A stretch of 13,136 bases of DNA from Candidatus Azambacteria bacterium RBG_16_47_10 (GTDB lineage Bacteria; Patescibacteriota; Minisyncoccia; GWC2-36-17; WO2-46-25): the NCBI GenBank assembly GCA_001773975.1, contig MEYI01000022.1, positions 1 to 13,136 on the forward strand, in the 5' to 3' direction. The notes beneath the pieces were generated by a model. The model did not search any database. It was not told the DNA's origin and saw nothing but the letters and a program-made list of their open reading frames with translations. The translations under genes and the position numbers were made by a program. Below, piece by piece: positions 7,621 to 13,136 of the stretch (positions are counted from its first letter, which is position 1; each line of letters opens with the position of its first letter).

Positions 7621-8019
7621 ATGGAACAAAAAAAGATAATTTTGCTGGTGGAGGATGATCCGTTTTTGTCGGATATGTATGTGACGAAATTTACCGAGTC
7701 GGGATATGATATAAAAGCGGCCATGGACGGTCAGCAAGGACTCGATCTGCTCAATGGCGGTTTACGTCCTGATATGGCATTGCTGGATATCGTTATGCCG
7801 AAGATGGACGGGATCGAGCTGTTGACCGCGATAAAAAAAGAAGAAAAGTTAAAAGACACCCCTGTGGTGTTATTGACCAATCTCGGGCAGGAGACCGATA
7901 TCCAAAGAGGCATGGAGCTTGGTGCGCTTGATTATCTCGTGAAAGCGCATTTTACGCCGTCGGAAGTAGTAAAGCGAGTCGAATCGCTGTTTGCGAAAAT
8001 TAATGAACCGCACGCATAA
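7621..8019 (+). CDS. CheY-like single-domain response regulator
   Basis: 132 residues, a lone receiver domain with no output domain. Key residues are all present: acidic pair D12/D13 (in ILLVEDDPFL), phospho-acceptor D56 (LLDIVMPKMDG), switch T86 (VVLLTN) and K108 (ALDYLVKAHF). A single receiver domain acts by binding partners after phosphorylation, as CheY, PilG or PilH do. Its place between the extension ATPase (pilB) and retraction ATPase (pilT) suggests it sets motor direction or activity, but that is inference. No histidine kinase lies in the window, so the phosphodonor must be elsewhere. It has its own promoter-like sequence. Its stop is one base before the pilT ATG, so the two are probably co-translated. 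Confidence 0.92.
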   Translation: MEQKKIILLVEDDPFLSDMYVTKFTESGYDIKAAMDGQQGLDLLNGGLRPDMALLDIVMPKMDGIELLTAIKKEEKLKDTPVVLLTNLGQETDIQRGMELGALDYLVKAHFTPSEVVKRVESLFAKINEPHA

Positions 8020-8020
8020 A

Positions 8021-9091
8021 ATGACCAATATCAAACAAGAACTCGAAGAGCTGTTGCGTCTGGTGATCGAACGAGGCGCATCCGATCTCCATATTTCCGT
8101 CGGGAGGAAACCGACGCTGCGCATTGACGGCACACTGGTGCTGATCGAGGAAAAGGATGTGATCGATGACGGATATGCGGAGCGATTTGTCATGGAAATT
8201 TTAAAAGAAGATCAACGCGCGCGATTTCTTGAAAATAAGGAACTCGATTTTTCATATAATTTTGAAGACATTGCCCGATTTCGCGTGAACGTGTTCATGC
8301 AGAAGGGAAAGTTTGCTGCGGCAATGCGTTTGATTCCCACGGCGATTCGCACGCTTGATGAGCTTGGCCATCCGCCGATTTTGCATAACGTTGCGAAAAC
8401 GTCGCAAGGATTTTTTTTGGTGGTGGGGCCGTCGGGGCAGGGGAAGTCGACAACGCTCGCCGCAATGGTTGATGAGGTGAATCATCAGCGCGCGTGCCAT
8501 ATTGTTACCATTGAGGATCCGATCGAATATCTGTTCAAAAATGACAGGTCGATCGTTGATCAGCGGGAAGTGGGGCAGGATACGAAAAGTTTCAATTCTG
8601 CGCTTCGCTCCGTATTACGCCAGGATCCGGATGTGATCATGGTGGGTGAAATGCGCGATCCGGAAACCATATCAGCGGCTATCACGGCGGCGGAAACCGG
8701 CCACTTGGTGTTTTCCACCCTGCATACGAACAATGCGGCGCAAACGATCGACCGTATCATCGATTCATTTCCTCCCGCCCAGCAAAATCAGATCCGCGCA
8801 CAGCTTTCAGGGACATTACTCGGTGTGCTTTCGCGCCGCCTTATCCCTCGCATCGGCGGCGGGCGAGCGGCTGCATTTGAATTGCTACTTGCCAATGCCG
8901 CAGTGAAAAATCTTATCCGCGAAAACAAGGCGCATCAGATCGATCTGGTCATTGAAACATCCGCGGAAGAAGGAATGATCTCATTAAACCGCTCTCTTGC
9001 ATCATTGGTGAAGAAGGGAGAGATATCGTATGAAGATGCTTCGTCTCATTCTACGAATCCATCGGAATTAAGAATATTGGTGTCACGGTAA
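8021..9091 (+). CDS. pilT: Type IV pilus retraction ATPase PilT
   Basis: 356 residues, the usual PilT length. The start chosen is ATG 8021, one base after the regulator stop (TAAaATG); earlier in-frame starts (TTG 7991, ATG 8003) would overlap the regulator and extend beyond the normal PilT N-terminus. The PAS-like N-domain is ASDLHISVGRKPTLRIDG. Walker A is GPSGQGKST (136-144), Walker B DPDVIMVGE (202-210), and the His box TGHLVFSTLHTN (226-237). The PilT signature near the C-terminus reads AAVKNLIRE (293-301), matching the AIRNLIRE motif essential for retraction. There is no CxxC zinc site, which separates it from PilB. It acts as a cytoplasmic hexamer that depolymerises the pilus. Walker A has S and Q where most relatives have T and S; the catalytic G-K-S/T core is intact. 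A 53-base repeat-rich gap separates it from pilC. Confidence 0.95.
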   Translation: MTNIKQELEELLRLVIERGASDLHISVGRKPTLRIDGTLVLIEEKDVIDDGYAERFVMEILKEDQRARFLENKELDFSYNFEDIARFRVNVFMQKGKFAAAMRLIPTAIRTLDELGHPPILHNVAKTSQGFFLVVGPSGQGKSTTLAAMVDEVNHQRACHIVTIEDPIEYLFKNDRSIVDQREVGQDTKSFNSALRSVLRQDPDVIMVGEMRDPETISAAITAAETGHLVFSTLHTNNAAQTIDRIIDSFPPAQQNQIRAQLSGTLLGVLSRRLIPRIGGGRAAAFELLLANAAVKNLIRENKAHQIDLVIETSAEEGMISLNRSLASLVKKGEISYEDASSHSTNPSELRILVSR

Positions 9092-9138
9092 ATCAGGAAT
9101 CAGGAATTAGAAGCTAAAAGCTAACCCCTATAAGCTAG
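9092..9138. repeat. Half-copy of the AAGCTAAAAGCTA repeat family before pilC
   Basis: The gap holds AATCAGG twice in tandem, then AATTAG, then AAGCTAAAAGCTA (9111-9123) and TATAAGCTAG (9129-9138). The 13-mer AAGCTAAAAGCTA recurs at 12612-12624, and TATAAGCTAG recurs at 4374-4383. In both pilN and pilC the TATAAGCTAG copy lies 4-6 bases before the start codon. The AGGAATCAGG unit recurs near 12523. No left arm is evident here, so this resembles only the right half of the palindromic elements. Confidence 0.65.
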
Positions 9139-9144
9139 TAACCC

Positions 9145-10350
9145 ATGCAATTTGACTATCAGGTAAGAACTCAACAAGGGTCCGTTGAAAGCGGCACTGT
9201 TGAAGCGCAGACAAAGGAAGACGCCATCGATACATTACAGCGGAGCGGGTACATCGTTATTGATGTTTTGGACCAGTCGCAAAAATCGATATTTTCGTAC
9301 AAGCTTAAATTGTTTCGGGGAGTACCGAAAAAAGAGATCGTGATCTTTTCCCGGCAGATCTCCACATTGTTTCAGGCGAAAGTACCTCTTTTAGAGGCAC
9401 TGAAAACGATGATGGAACAAACGACGAATCCTACGTTCAAGGATGCGTTGCTCGATATCGCAAAGACCGTGGATGCCGGCGCGCCGCTTTCAAAGGCACT
9501 GGCGGCACATAAAAAGATATTTTCCGATTTTTACGTGAACATGGTGAAATCGGGTGAGGCGTCCGGAAAATTGGAGGACGTATTCGGGTATCTCGCCGAC
9601 GGGCTTGAGCGGGAGTTTTATTTATTGCAAAAAGTGCGGGGAGCGATGACATATCCCGCATTCATTATTACCGCGTTCATCGGCATTATGTTCGTTATGA
9701 TGATCTGGGTAGTGCCGAATCTTACTTCAGTGCTGGAAGAAACAGGCCAGGAACTGCCGTTTCTTACGAAAATAATCATCGCCATTTCCGATGCGTTTGC
9801 CGGATATTGGTGGCTCATTTTGATCGGTGTGTTTTCATTCATCGGGGGTCTGTGGTATCTCGTGCACACGCCGCGGGGGAGTGATCTTTGGGATACGGTA
9901 CAGCTGAAGCTCCCCATATTAGGCACTATGTTCCGGAAATTTTATCTTGCGCGATTTGCAGACAGCTTAAGCGTGCTTATTCAGGGCGGGCTGCCGATCG
10001 TGCAGGCGCTTGAGATCACCGCACAAGTAGTGCGCAATCGTGTGTATAAAAACATTTTACTGGAGACCATAGAAGAGGTGAAAAAAGGAAATACGATCAG
10101 TTCGGTGCTGAAAACAAAAAAAGATATTCCGATCATGATCTCGCAGATGGTGTTTGTCGGAGAAGAAACGGGAAAGCTCGAGAGCACGCTTAAATCAGCC
10201 GCCGATTTTTATCACAAAGAAGTAACGGTCGTTATGGATAATCTGGTTACGCTTATCGAGCCGATGCTTATTATCGCGCTGGGTATCGGTGTTGCGATAT
10301 TGTTGGTCGGGGTTCTCATGCCGATGTATAACATGGCGCAAAATTTTTAG
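9145..10350 (+). CDS. pilC: Type IV pilus inner-membrane platform protein PilC (GspF family)
   Basis: 401 residues, standard for PilC/GspF. An N-terminal cytoplasmic domain (FDYQVRTQQGSVESGTVEA, then AIDTLQRSGYIVIDV) is followed by two GspF repeats. The first (about 68-192) contains SGEASGKLEDV (136-146) and the second (about 268-394) contains GEETGKLEST (339-348), the family's paired signature. Membrane spans lie at about 172-192, 221-240 and 371-394. PilC is the rotating platform on which PilB and PilT act to add or remove pilin. No Shine-Dalgarno is seen before the ATG, which lies six bases after a TATAAGCTAG repeat. This is the only copy in the window. Confidence 0.95.
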   Translation: MQFDYQVRTQQGSVESGTVEAQTKEDAIDTLQRSGYIVIDVLDQSQKSIFSYKLKLFRGVPKKEIVIFSRQISTLFQAKVPLLEALKTMMEQTTNPTFKDALLDIAKTVDAGAPLSKALAAHKKIFSDFYVNMVKSGEASGKLEDVFGYLADGLEREFYLLQKVRGAMTYPAFIITAFIGIMFVMMIWVVPNLTSVLEETGQELPFLTKIIIAISDAFAGYWWLILIGVFSFIGGLWYLVHTPRGSDLWDTVQLKLPILGTMFRKFYLARFADSLSVLIQGGLPIVQALEITAQVVRNRVYKNILLETIEEVKKGNTISSVLKTKKDIPIMISQMVFVGEETGKLESTLKSAADFYHKEVTVVMDNLVTLIEPMLIIALGIGVAILLVGVLMPMYNMAQNF

Positions 10351-10457
10351 AAAAGTTTATTAAGTCATAAAGTTTATAAAGGAGAAGGTCCATCAAGTCC
10401 AAAAAGTAAATTTCAACCATTATACTTTCGACTTTAAGGACTTTACGACTTTTAACC
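10351..10457. repeat. AAAGT / ACTTT inverted octamer-type repeat region after pilC
   Basis: The spacer starts with AAAGT-containing units (10352, 10362 as TAAGT, 10369) and ends with four ACTTT units at 10424, 10431, 10440 and 10448, spaced 7-9 bases. The two blocks are mutually complementary in phase, so the region can fold into a long imperfect hairpin. The word differs from the AGCTTATA family but the design (7-9 base units, two inverted arms around a unique centre) is the same. A TATACT at 10421-10426 could be a -10 but lacks a credible -35. There is no terminator-like T-run. Confidence 0.5.
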
Positions 10458-10471
10458 TAATCAAAGTGCAT

Positions 10472-10993
10472 ATGAATACAAAATTTCTCAATGTTATATT
10501 GGTTGGTGCGATCGTGGCTGTCGTCGGTGTGATGGGGTTTTTCGCGTGGCGGTTGTTTCCAGGAGGCACTGAGCAGCAAAAAACCATAATAAGCGAAAAA
10601 AAATTCCCCGAGCCGACGCCGATCACCAATAAAGGAAAGGAATCGGAAGATCGCGATGCCATGCTTGAGCGCGATGTGCGCGCGCTGAGTGATGCCGCTA
10701 TTGCATATGCGGCAGACCATGCAGGGAAATATCCGGAATCTGATTTTAAAAATCCGTGTTCCGGTGTGCAATATTGCTTGAAAGGAGTTAACATCAATAA
10801 CCGTGAAAAAATATACCTCCCTGTTATTCCACAGGTGCAGCCGTATCGCCTGGATTACCATTATCGCGCTGATAACGCCAAAAAAACATATTGCATCGTG
10901 ACGCCGTCAGTAACGGAGACGCATACAGGGAAGGTGTTTCAGTGCACAGAGAAGGCGTGTGAATATGTTTCACCAAAGGATGCGTGTCAGTAG
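10472..10993 (+). CDS. Membrane-anchored six-cysteine pilin-like protein, function unknown
   Basis: 173 residues from ATG 10472; a GTG two codons earlier (10466) is possible, and neither has a Shine-Dalgarno. Residues 6-26 form one hydrophobic segment (LNVILVGAIVAVVGVMGFFAW) without the GFTLIE prepilin site, so PilD should not cut it as a pilin. A Lys/Glu/Pro-rich linker (33-60) leads to RDVRALSDAAIAYAADHAGKYPES (70-90, given here as RDVRALSDAAIAYAADHAG then KYPES). That resembles the second helix half of pseudopilins, where an (A/S)-Y-x-x-x-x-GxYP pattern is common. Six cysteines (96, 102, 141, 158, 163, 172) follow in the outer domain, enough for three disulfides. Placed between pilC and the major pilin, it is probably a pilus accessory protein. 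I do not recognise a named family. Confidence 0.7.
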   Translation: MNTKFLNVILVGAIVAVVGVMGFFAWRLFPGGTEQQKTIISEKKFPEPTPITNKGKESEDRDAMLERDVRALSDAAIAYAADHAGKYPESDFKNPCSGVQYCLKGVNINNREKIYLPVIPQVQPYRLDYHYRADNAKKTYCIVTPSVTETHTGKVFQCTEKACEYVSPKDACQ

Positions 10994-11016
10994 AGTTTCT
11001 GTGGATATCTTTATCA

Positions 11017-11045
11017 TTGTTGATGTATGCGCCGCATAGTATAAT
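11017..11045 (+). promoter_or_regulatory. Promoter of the major pilin gene
   Basis: A perfect -10 TATAAT lies at 11040-11045. TTGTTG (11017-11022) sits 17 bases upstream as a partial -35. Transcription would start near 11052, giving a leader of nearly 100 bases before the pilin ATG. Together with the terminator after the gene this makes pilA a single-gene unit. Confidence 0.55.
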
Positions 11046-11081
11046 AAATGTAATACGTAAAGGTCGAAGATATTGCGTTTT

Positions 11082-11109
11082 CATAAGCCTTACAAGCTTG
11101 GGGCTTATG
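11082..11109. repeat. Hairpin in the pilin mRNA leader
   Basis: CATAAGCC (11082-11089) and GGCTTATG (11102-11109) are perfect 8-base inverted arms; the T/G at 11090 and 11101 can extend the stem as a wobble pair. The 10-base interior centres on the palindrome CAAGCTTG (11093-11100). No T-run follows, so it is not a terminator. CATAAGC and AAGCTT tie it to the repeat family in the other gaps. In the pilin leader it may affect mRNA stability, which is inference. Confidence 0.6.
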
Positions 11110-11148
11110 GGATGAACAATAAAATTAAAGTTTTCTATTGAAATCAAC

Positions 11149-11679
11149 ATGATAAGCAATTCAACAAAAAAAGGTTTTACCCTGATCGAGCTGTTGGTGG
11201 TCATCGCGATCATCGGCATCTTGTCGTCAGTGGTCATCGTGTCATTGAACAATGCGCGATCAAAGGCGCGCGATTCCGCGAGGAAATCAAATGCGCAGGC
11301 AATGACAACGGCATTTGCATTGTTCGCTTCCGAACAATCTCCCGAGCACGCACCTACAGCGGTTGATACCATAACAACCGGCTGGACGATCGATGCAACA
11401 GCTGCAACAGTCAGCATTCCTGACGTTACAGCGGGAAGCCCTGCACTGTTAACATTCTTGAAATCGATTCCGACCGATGCGACACCGAATACATATACCT
11501 ACAGCAACACAGCTACTGATAGTAGCTTCTGCTTAGGTGTACAGCTTGAAAATGCAAACAGTCTCGGTACTGGTAATCAGCTTTTCATCTGCGATTCAGG
11601 CGGTTGTGGCGATCGGACAGGTACGGTTGCTGCGGGTGCCGGTGGTGTATGGGTTGCAGCAGACTGCACCGAAAACTAA
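11149..11679 (+). CDS. pilA: Major type IV pilin (prepilin)
   Basis: 176 residues. The leader is short and basic (MISNSTKKG) with Gly at -1, then FTLIELLVVIAIIGILSS: Phe +1 and Glu +5 of mature pilin are both present, so PilD should cleave and methylate after G9. The mature chain is 167 residues. The helix continues as SLNNARSKARDSARKSNAQ, then a Thr/Ala-rich globular domain with cysteines at 128, 148, 153 and 173, probably two disulfides. It has its own promoter, a ~100-base leader and a strong terminator, the pattern expected of the highly expressed fibre subunit. The ATG lacks a Shine-Dalgarno; the 40 bases before it are AT-rich and look unstructured. Major rather than minor pilin is inferred from the separate transcription unit. 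Confidence 0.9.
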   Translation: MISNSTKKGFTLIELLVVIAIIGILSSVVIVSLNNARSKARDSARKSNAQAMTTAFALFASEQSPEHAPTAVDTITTGWTIDATAATVSIPDVTAGSPALLTFLKSIPTDATPNTYTYSNTATDSSFCLGVQLENANSLGTGNQLFICDSGGCGDRTGTVAAGAGGVWVAADCTEN

Positions 11680-11703
11680 TTTCTCAAAAACAGTTTTCTC
11701 ACT

Positions 11704-11738
11704 ATCAGACCTCCGCATGGAGGTCTGATGTGTTTTTT
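11704..11738 (+). terminator. Intrinsic terminator after the pilin gene
   Basis: ATCAGACCTCC (11704-11714), loop GCAT, and GGAGGTCTGAT (11719-11729) form a perfect 11-bp stem with a 4-base loop, followed by GTG and six T (11733-11738). It is the clearest intrinsic terminator in the window. It lies 25 bases after the pilA stop and about 16 before the pilD start. Confidence 0.88.
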
Positions 11739-11753
11739 GGTATGCTATAAGGC

Positions 11754-12512
11754 ATGGAAGTATTTTTTATTTTTATATTCGGGCTTGCGATCGGCAGTTT
11801 TTGCAATGTCGTCATTTATCGTCTTGCCAATGGCGGATCCATAGCGGTTGATCGGTCGCGATGCCCGCACTGCGGACATGTTCTTTCCTGGTATGAGCTT
11901 ATCCCGCTGATAAGCTTTGCGCTCCAAGGAGGAAAATGCAGGCAGTGTCATGCGGCGATCAGCTGGCAGTACCCGCTTGTTGAAGCGGCCGCGGGATTTC
12001 TTTTTGTATACATCTATTCCTTTCTTCCCGCGTATTATCACGGGTGGGAGATGGGATATCTTTTTTTCGTTTTTTCCGCCCTGCTCATCATCTTTGTTTT
12101 TGACCTTAAATACTATATAATTCCCAATGTAGTGGTATACCTGCTCATCGGGGTCGCTCTTTTGCATATGGTTTTTGGGGGTAGTTTTTTTACCCCACTC
12201 TATCCGGTTGTTTCGGCGCTTGCGGTATCGGGGTTTTTTCTTGCGCTGTATCTGGTCTCTCGAGGAACGTGGATAGGGTTTGGCGATGTAAAATACGGGA
12301 TATTCATGGGGCTTTTTCTCGGGTTTCCTTTGATCGCCGTTGGCTGGTTTTTTAGTTATGTACTCGGTGCGGTCATCGGCGGCATATTGATTATTTTAAA
12401 ACGAAAAGGGTTAAAAAATGAGATTCCATTCGGCCCATTTTTAATCGCCGGCACGAGTGTCGCATATTTTTTTGGTTCTGACATAATCCAGTGGTACCTA
12501 AATATCTTCTAG
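11754..12512 (+). CDS. pilD: Prepilin peptidase / N-methyltransferase PilD
   Basis: 252 residues, normal for the bifunctional enzyme. The cytoplasmic loop holds the zinc tetracysteine site: CPHC (37, 40) and CRQC (62, 65). The two catalytic aspartates are D117 in FVFDLKYYIIPN and D178 in GFGDVK, the family's second-Asp motif. FGPFL lies at 226-230. About seven or eight hydrophobic spans fill the rest. It cuts class III leader peptides after Gly and methylates the new N-terminal Phe; its substrates here are the flanking pilin and pseudopilin. An extended -10-like sequence (TGCTATAAG, 11743-11751) ends two bases before the ATG, too close to serve that start unless a downstream start is used, so read-through or another promoter is likely. 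The gene's stop TAG forms the first bases of the following repeat element. Confidence 0.96.
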   Translation: MEVFFIFIFGLAIGSFCNVVIYRLANGGSIAVDRSRCPHCGHVLSWYELIPLISFALQGGKCRQCHAAISWQYPLVEAAAGFLFVYIYSFLPAYYHGWEMGYLFFVFSALLIIFVFDLKYYIIPNVVVYLLIGVALLHMVFGGSFFTPLYPVVSALAVSGFFLALYLVSRGTWIGFGDVKYGIFMGLFLGFPLIAVGWFFSYVLGAVIGGILIILKRKGLKNEIPFGPFLIAGTSVAYFFGSDIIQWYLNIF

Positions 12513-12625
12513 CTTATAAGGGTTAGGAATCAGGGGGTTAGCTTATAGCTTATAGAAAAAATGCAAAAAACCATAAATTTTTTTATTTTCTTCCTAAAAA
12601 CTAAAAGCCATAAGCTAAAAGCTAG
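12510..12625. repeat. Palindromic repeat element overlapping the pilD stop and the pseudopilin start
   Basis: TAGCTTATAAG starts in the pilD stop codon. GGTTAGGAATCAGG units follow, then the left arm TAGCTTATAGCTTAT (12539-12553). The right arm ATAAGCTAAAAGCTA (12610-12624) pairs with it at 14 of 15 positions. The word TAGAAAAAATGCAAA (12553-12567) is identical for 15 bases to 4326-4340 in the pilM-pilN element. The ATG inside that word is the pseudopilin start, and the right arm is translated. The element is therefore partly coding. Confidence 0.75.
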
Positions 12626-13124
12626 TGCAGGGTTTACGCTCATTGAGCTTTTGGTCGCGGTGGCAGTATTAGGTCTTGTTTCTTCGTTTGTGTTCGCGTC
12701 TGTCGGCAAGAAACAGCAAGACGCGACGCGCGCCACGCAAAAACTCGCGCTTGATATCCGCACCGCGCAAAATAATTCTCTCGCACCAACCAACCTCCCT
12801 GTATGCATCTATGGTGTAAAGATAAAATCACCAATATCGTATGTAATTTATAAGGAAGATGATTGCGCGGCGGGGAAAGCGTATGAAGATCCCGATTCTT
12901 TCCCTCCTACGCCATCTGAAGATATTGAAACAGTTACTCTTGAAAGCGGCGTGACCATTTCAAATTTTTCCGGACAAGATATCGCGTTTGAGGCACCGGA
13001 ACCAATCACGTATTTAAATGGAGTAACGGGCACGGGTGTGCAGCCGCTTACCATTTCACTGCAGGGGCAGAGTGGGACAAAAAACATAGTCATTAATCGG
13101 TTCGGGCGTATCGATATACAATGA
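12561..13124 (+). CDS. GspH/FimT-like pseudopilin (minor pilin)
   Basis: 187 residues. The only in-frame standard start before the pilin motif is ATG 12561, giving a 24-residue leader MQKTINFFIFFLKTKSHKLK-ASAG, then FTLIELLVAVAVLGLVSSFV with Phe +1 (residue 25) and Glu +5 (29). A leader with a hydrophobic stretch (INFFIFFL) is unusual; residues 16-22 (SHKLKAS) are encoded by the right arm of the repeat element. The mature chain continues KKQQDATRATQKLALDIRTAQNNSLA, described here as KKQQDATRATQKLALD then IRTAQNNSLA, and ends NIVINRFGRIDIQ, a terminal strand typical of GspH/FimT domains. Two cysteines lie at 82 and 102. Minor pilins of this type prime pilus assembly. The stop overlaps an ATG (ATGA at 13121), so another gene probably follows in coupled fashion. 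Confidence 0.85.
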   Translation: MQKTINFFIFFLKTKSHKLKASAGFTLIELLVAVAVLGLVSSFVFASVGKKQQDATRATQKLALDIRTAQNNSLAPTNLPVCIYGVKIKSPISYVIYKEDDCAAGKAYEDPDSFPPTPSEDIETVTLESGVTISNFSGQDIAFEAPEPITYLNGVTGTGVQPLTISLQGQSGTKNIVINRFGRIDIQ

Positions 13125-13136
13125 GTAATAAGTCAA
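13121..13136 (+). CDS. Probable start of a next gene (cut by window edge)
   Basis: ATG at 13121 overlaps the TGA of the pseudopilin by four bases (ATGA), a common coupled-start arrangement. Only MSNKS is visible, too little to name. Runs of pseudopilin genes often follow such loci, so another minor pilin is the first guess. Confidence 0.35.

Noticed and set aside
7991..8020. Earlier in-frame starts for pilT (TTG 7991, ATG 8003)
   Set aside because: They would overlap the response regulator and add residues before the usual PilT N-terminus; ATG 8021 directly follows the regulator stop.
9092..9138. Insertion-sequence remnant or attachment site
   Set aside because: No transposase, integrase, target duplication or tRNA is seen; the words recur in other gaps as a simple repeat family.
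11082..11109. Intrinsic terminator before the pilin
   Set aside because: The stem is good but no T-run follows, and it lies after the -10 promoter in the pilin leader.
10824..11417. Minus-strand frame of 197 codons spanning the end of the six-cysteine gene, the gap and the pilin start
   Set aside because: It runs across two well-supported plus-strand genes, the pilin promoter and hairpin, and encodes nothing recognisable.
4296..12625. CRISPR array
   Set aside because: The repeats are short, degenerate and separated by genes; there are no equal spacers and no cas genes.

Overview
The window looks like a type IV pilus (T4P) gene cluster from a small-genome bacterium, most likely of the Candidate Phyla Radiation (Patescibacteria, Parcubacteria-like). 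This is inferred from four traits. The gene order is compact: pilM-pilN-pilO-small membrane protein-pilB-CheY-like regulator-pilT-pilC-pilin-pilD-pseudopilin. There is no secretin (PilQ) or full PilP, as in cells without a conventional outer membrane. Most starts lack a Shine-Dalgarno sequence. The intergenic spacers are filled with degenerate AGCTTATA/AAGCTAAAA-type repeats. TGA is used as a normal stop (bases 3154-3156 and 13122-13124), so a recoded TGA is not indicated. No 16S rRNA or other phylogenetic marker is present, so the assignment rests on architecture only.

Layout. Bases 1-3156 encode the C-terminal part of a very large surface protein, open at the left edge: an RCC1-type beta-propeller repeat, then seven tandem Ig-like domains of about 110 residues, then a PKD-like domain. 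Its stop codon overlaps the start of pilM. Bases 3153-5847 encode the inner-membrane alignment complex: PilM (actin-like), PilN and PilO (bitopic), and a 103-residue single-span protein in the place of PilP. Bases 5873-10350 encode the motor: PilB (extension ATPase), a stand-alone response regulator with its own good promoter inside the pilB 3' end, PilT (retraction ATPase) and PilC (platform). Bases 10472-10993 encode a membrane-anchored, six-cysteine, pilin-like protein without a prepilin signal. Bases 11017-11738 form a self-contained major pilin unit (promoter, leader with hairpin, pilA, intrinsic terminator). Bases 11754-13124 encode the prepilin peptidase PilD and a GspH/FimT-like pseudopilin. 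A further gene probably starts at 13121.

How the parts work together. PilD removes the leader of the pilin and pseudopilin and N-methylates them. PilB and PilT act on PilC to polymerise and depolymerise the pilus, and PilM/N/O plus the small protein couple motor and envelope. The CheY-like protein probably tunes the motor or expression. The large Ig/RCC1 protein, tied to pilM by an overlap, is a candidate pilus-associated adhesin, a plausible need for an episymbiotic cell. The most unusual non-coding feature is a family of palindromic AT-rich repeats in nearly every real intergenic gap. One copy supplies part of a coding sequence (the pseudopilin leader), and another holds a TATAAT box in its loop.
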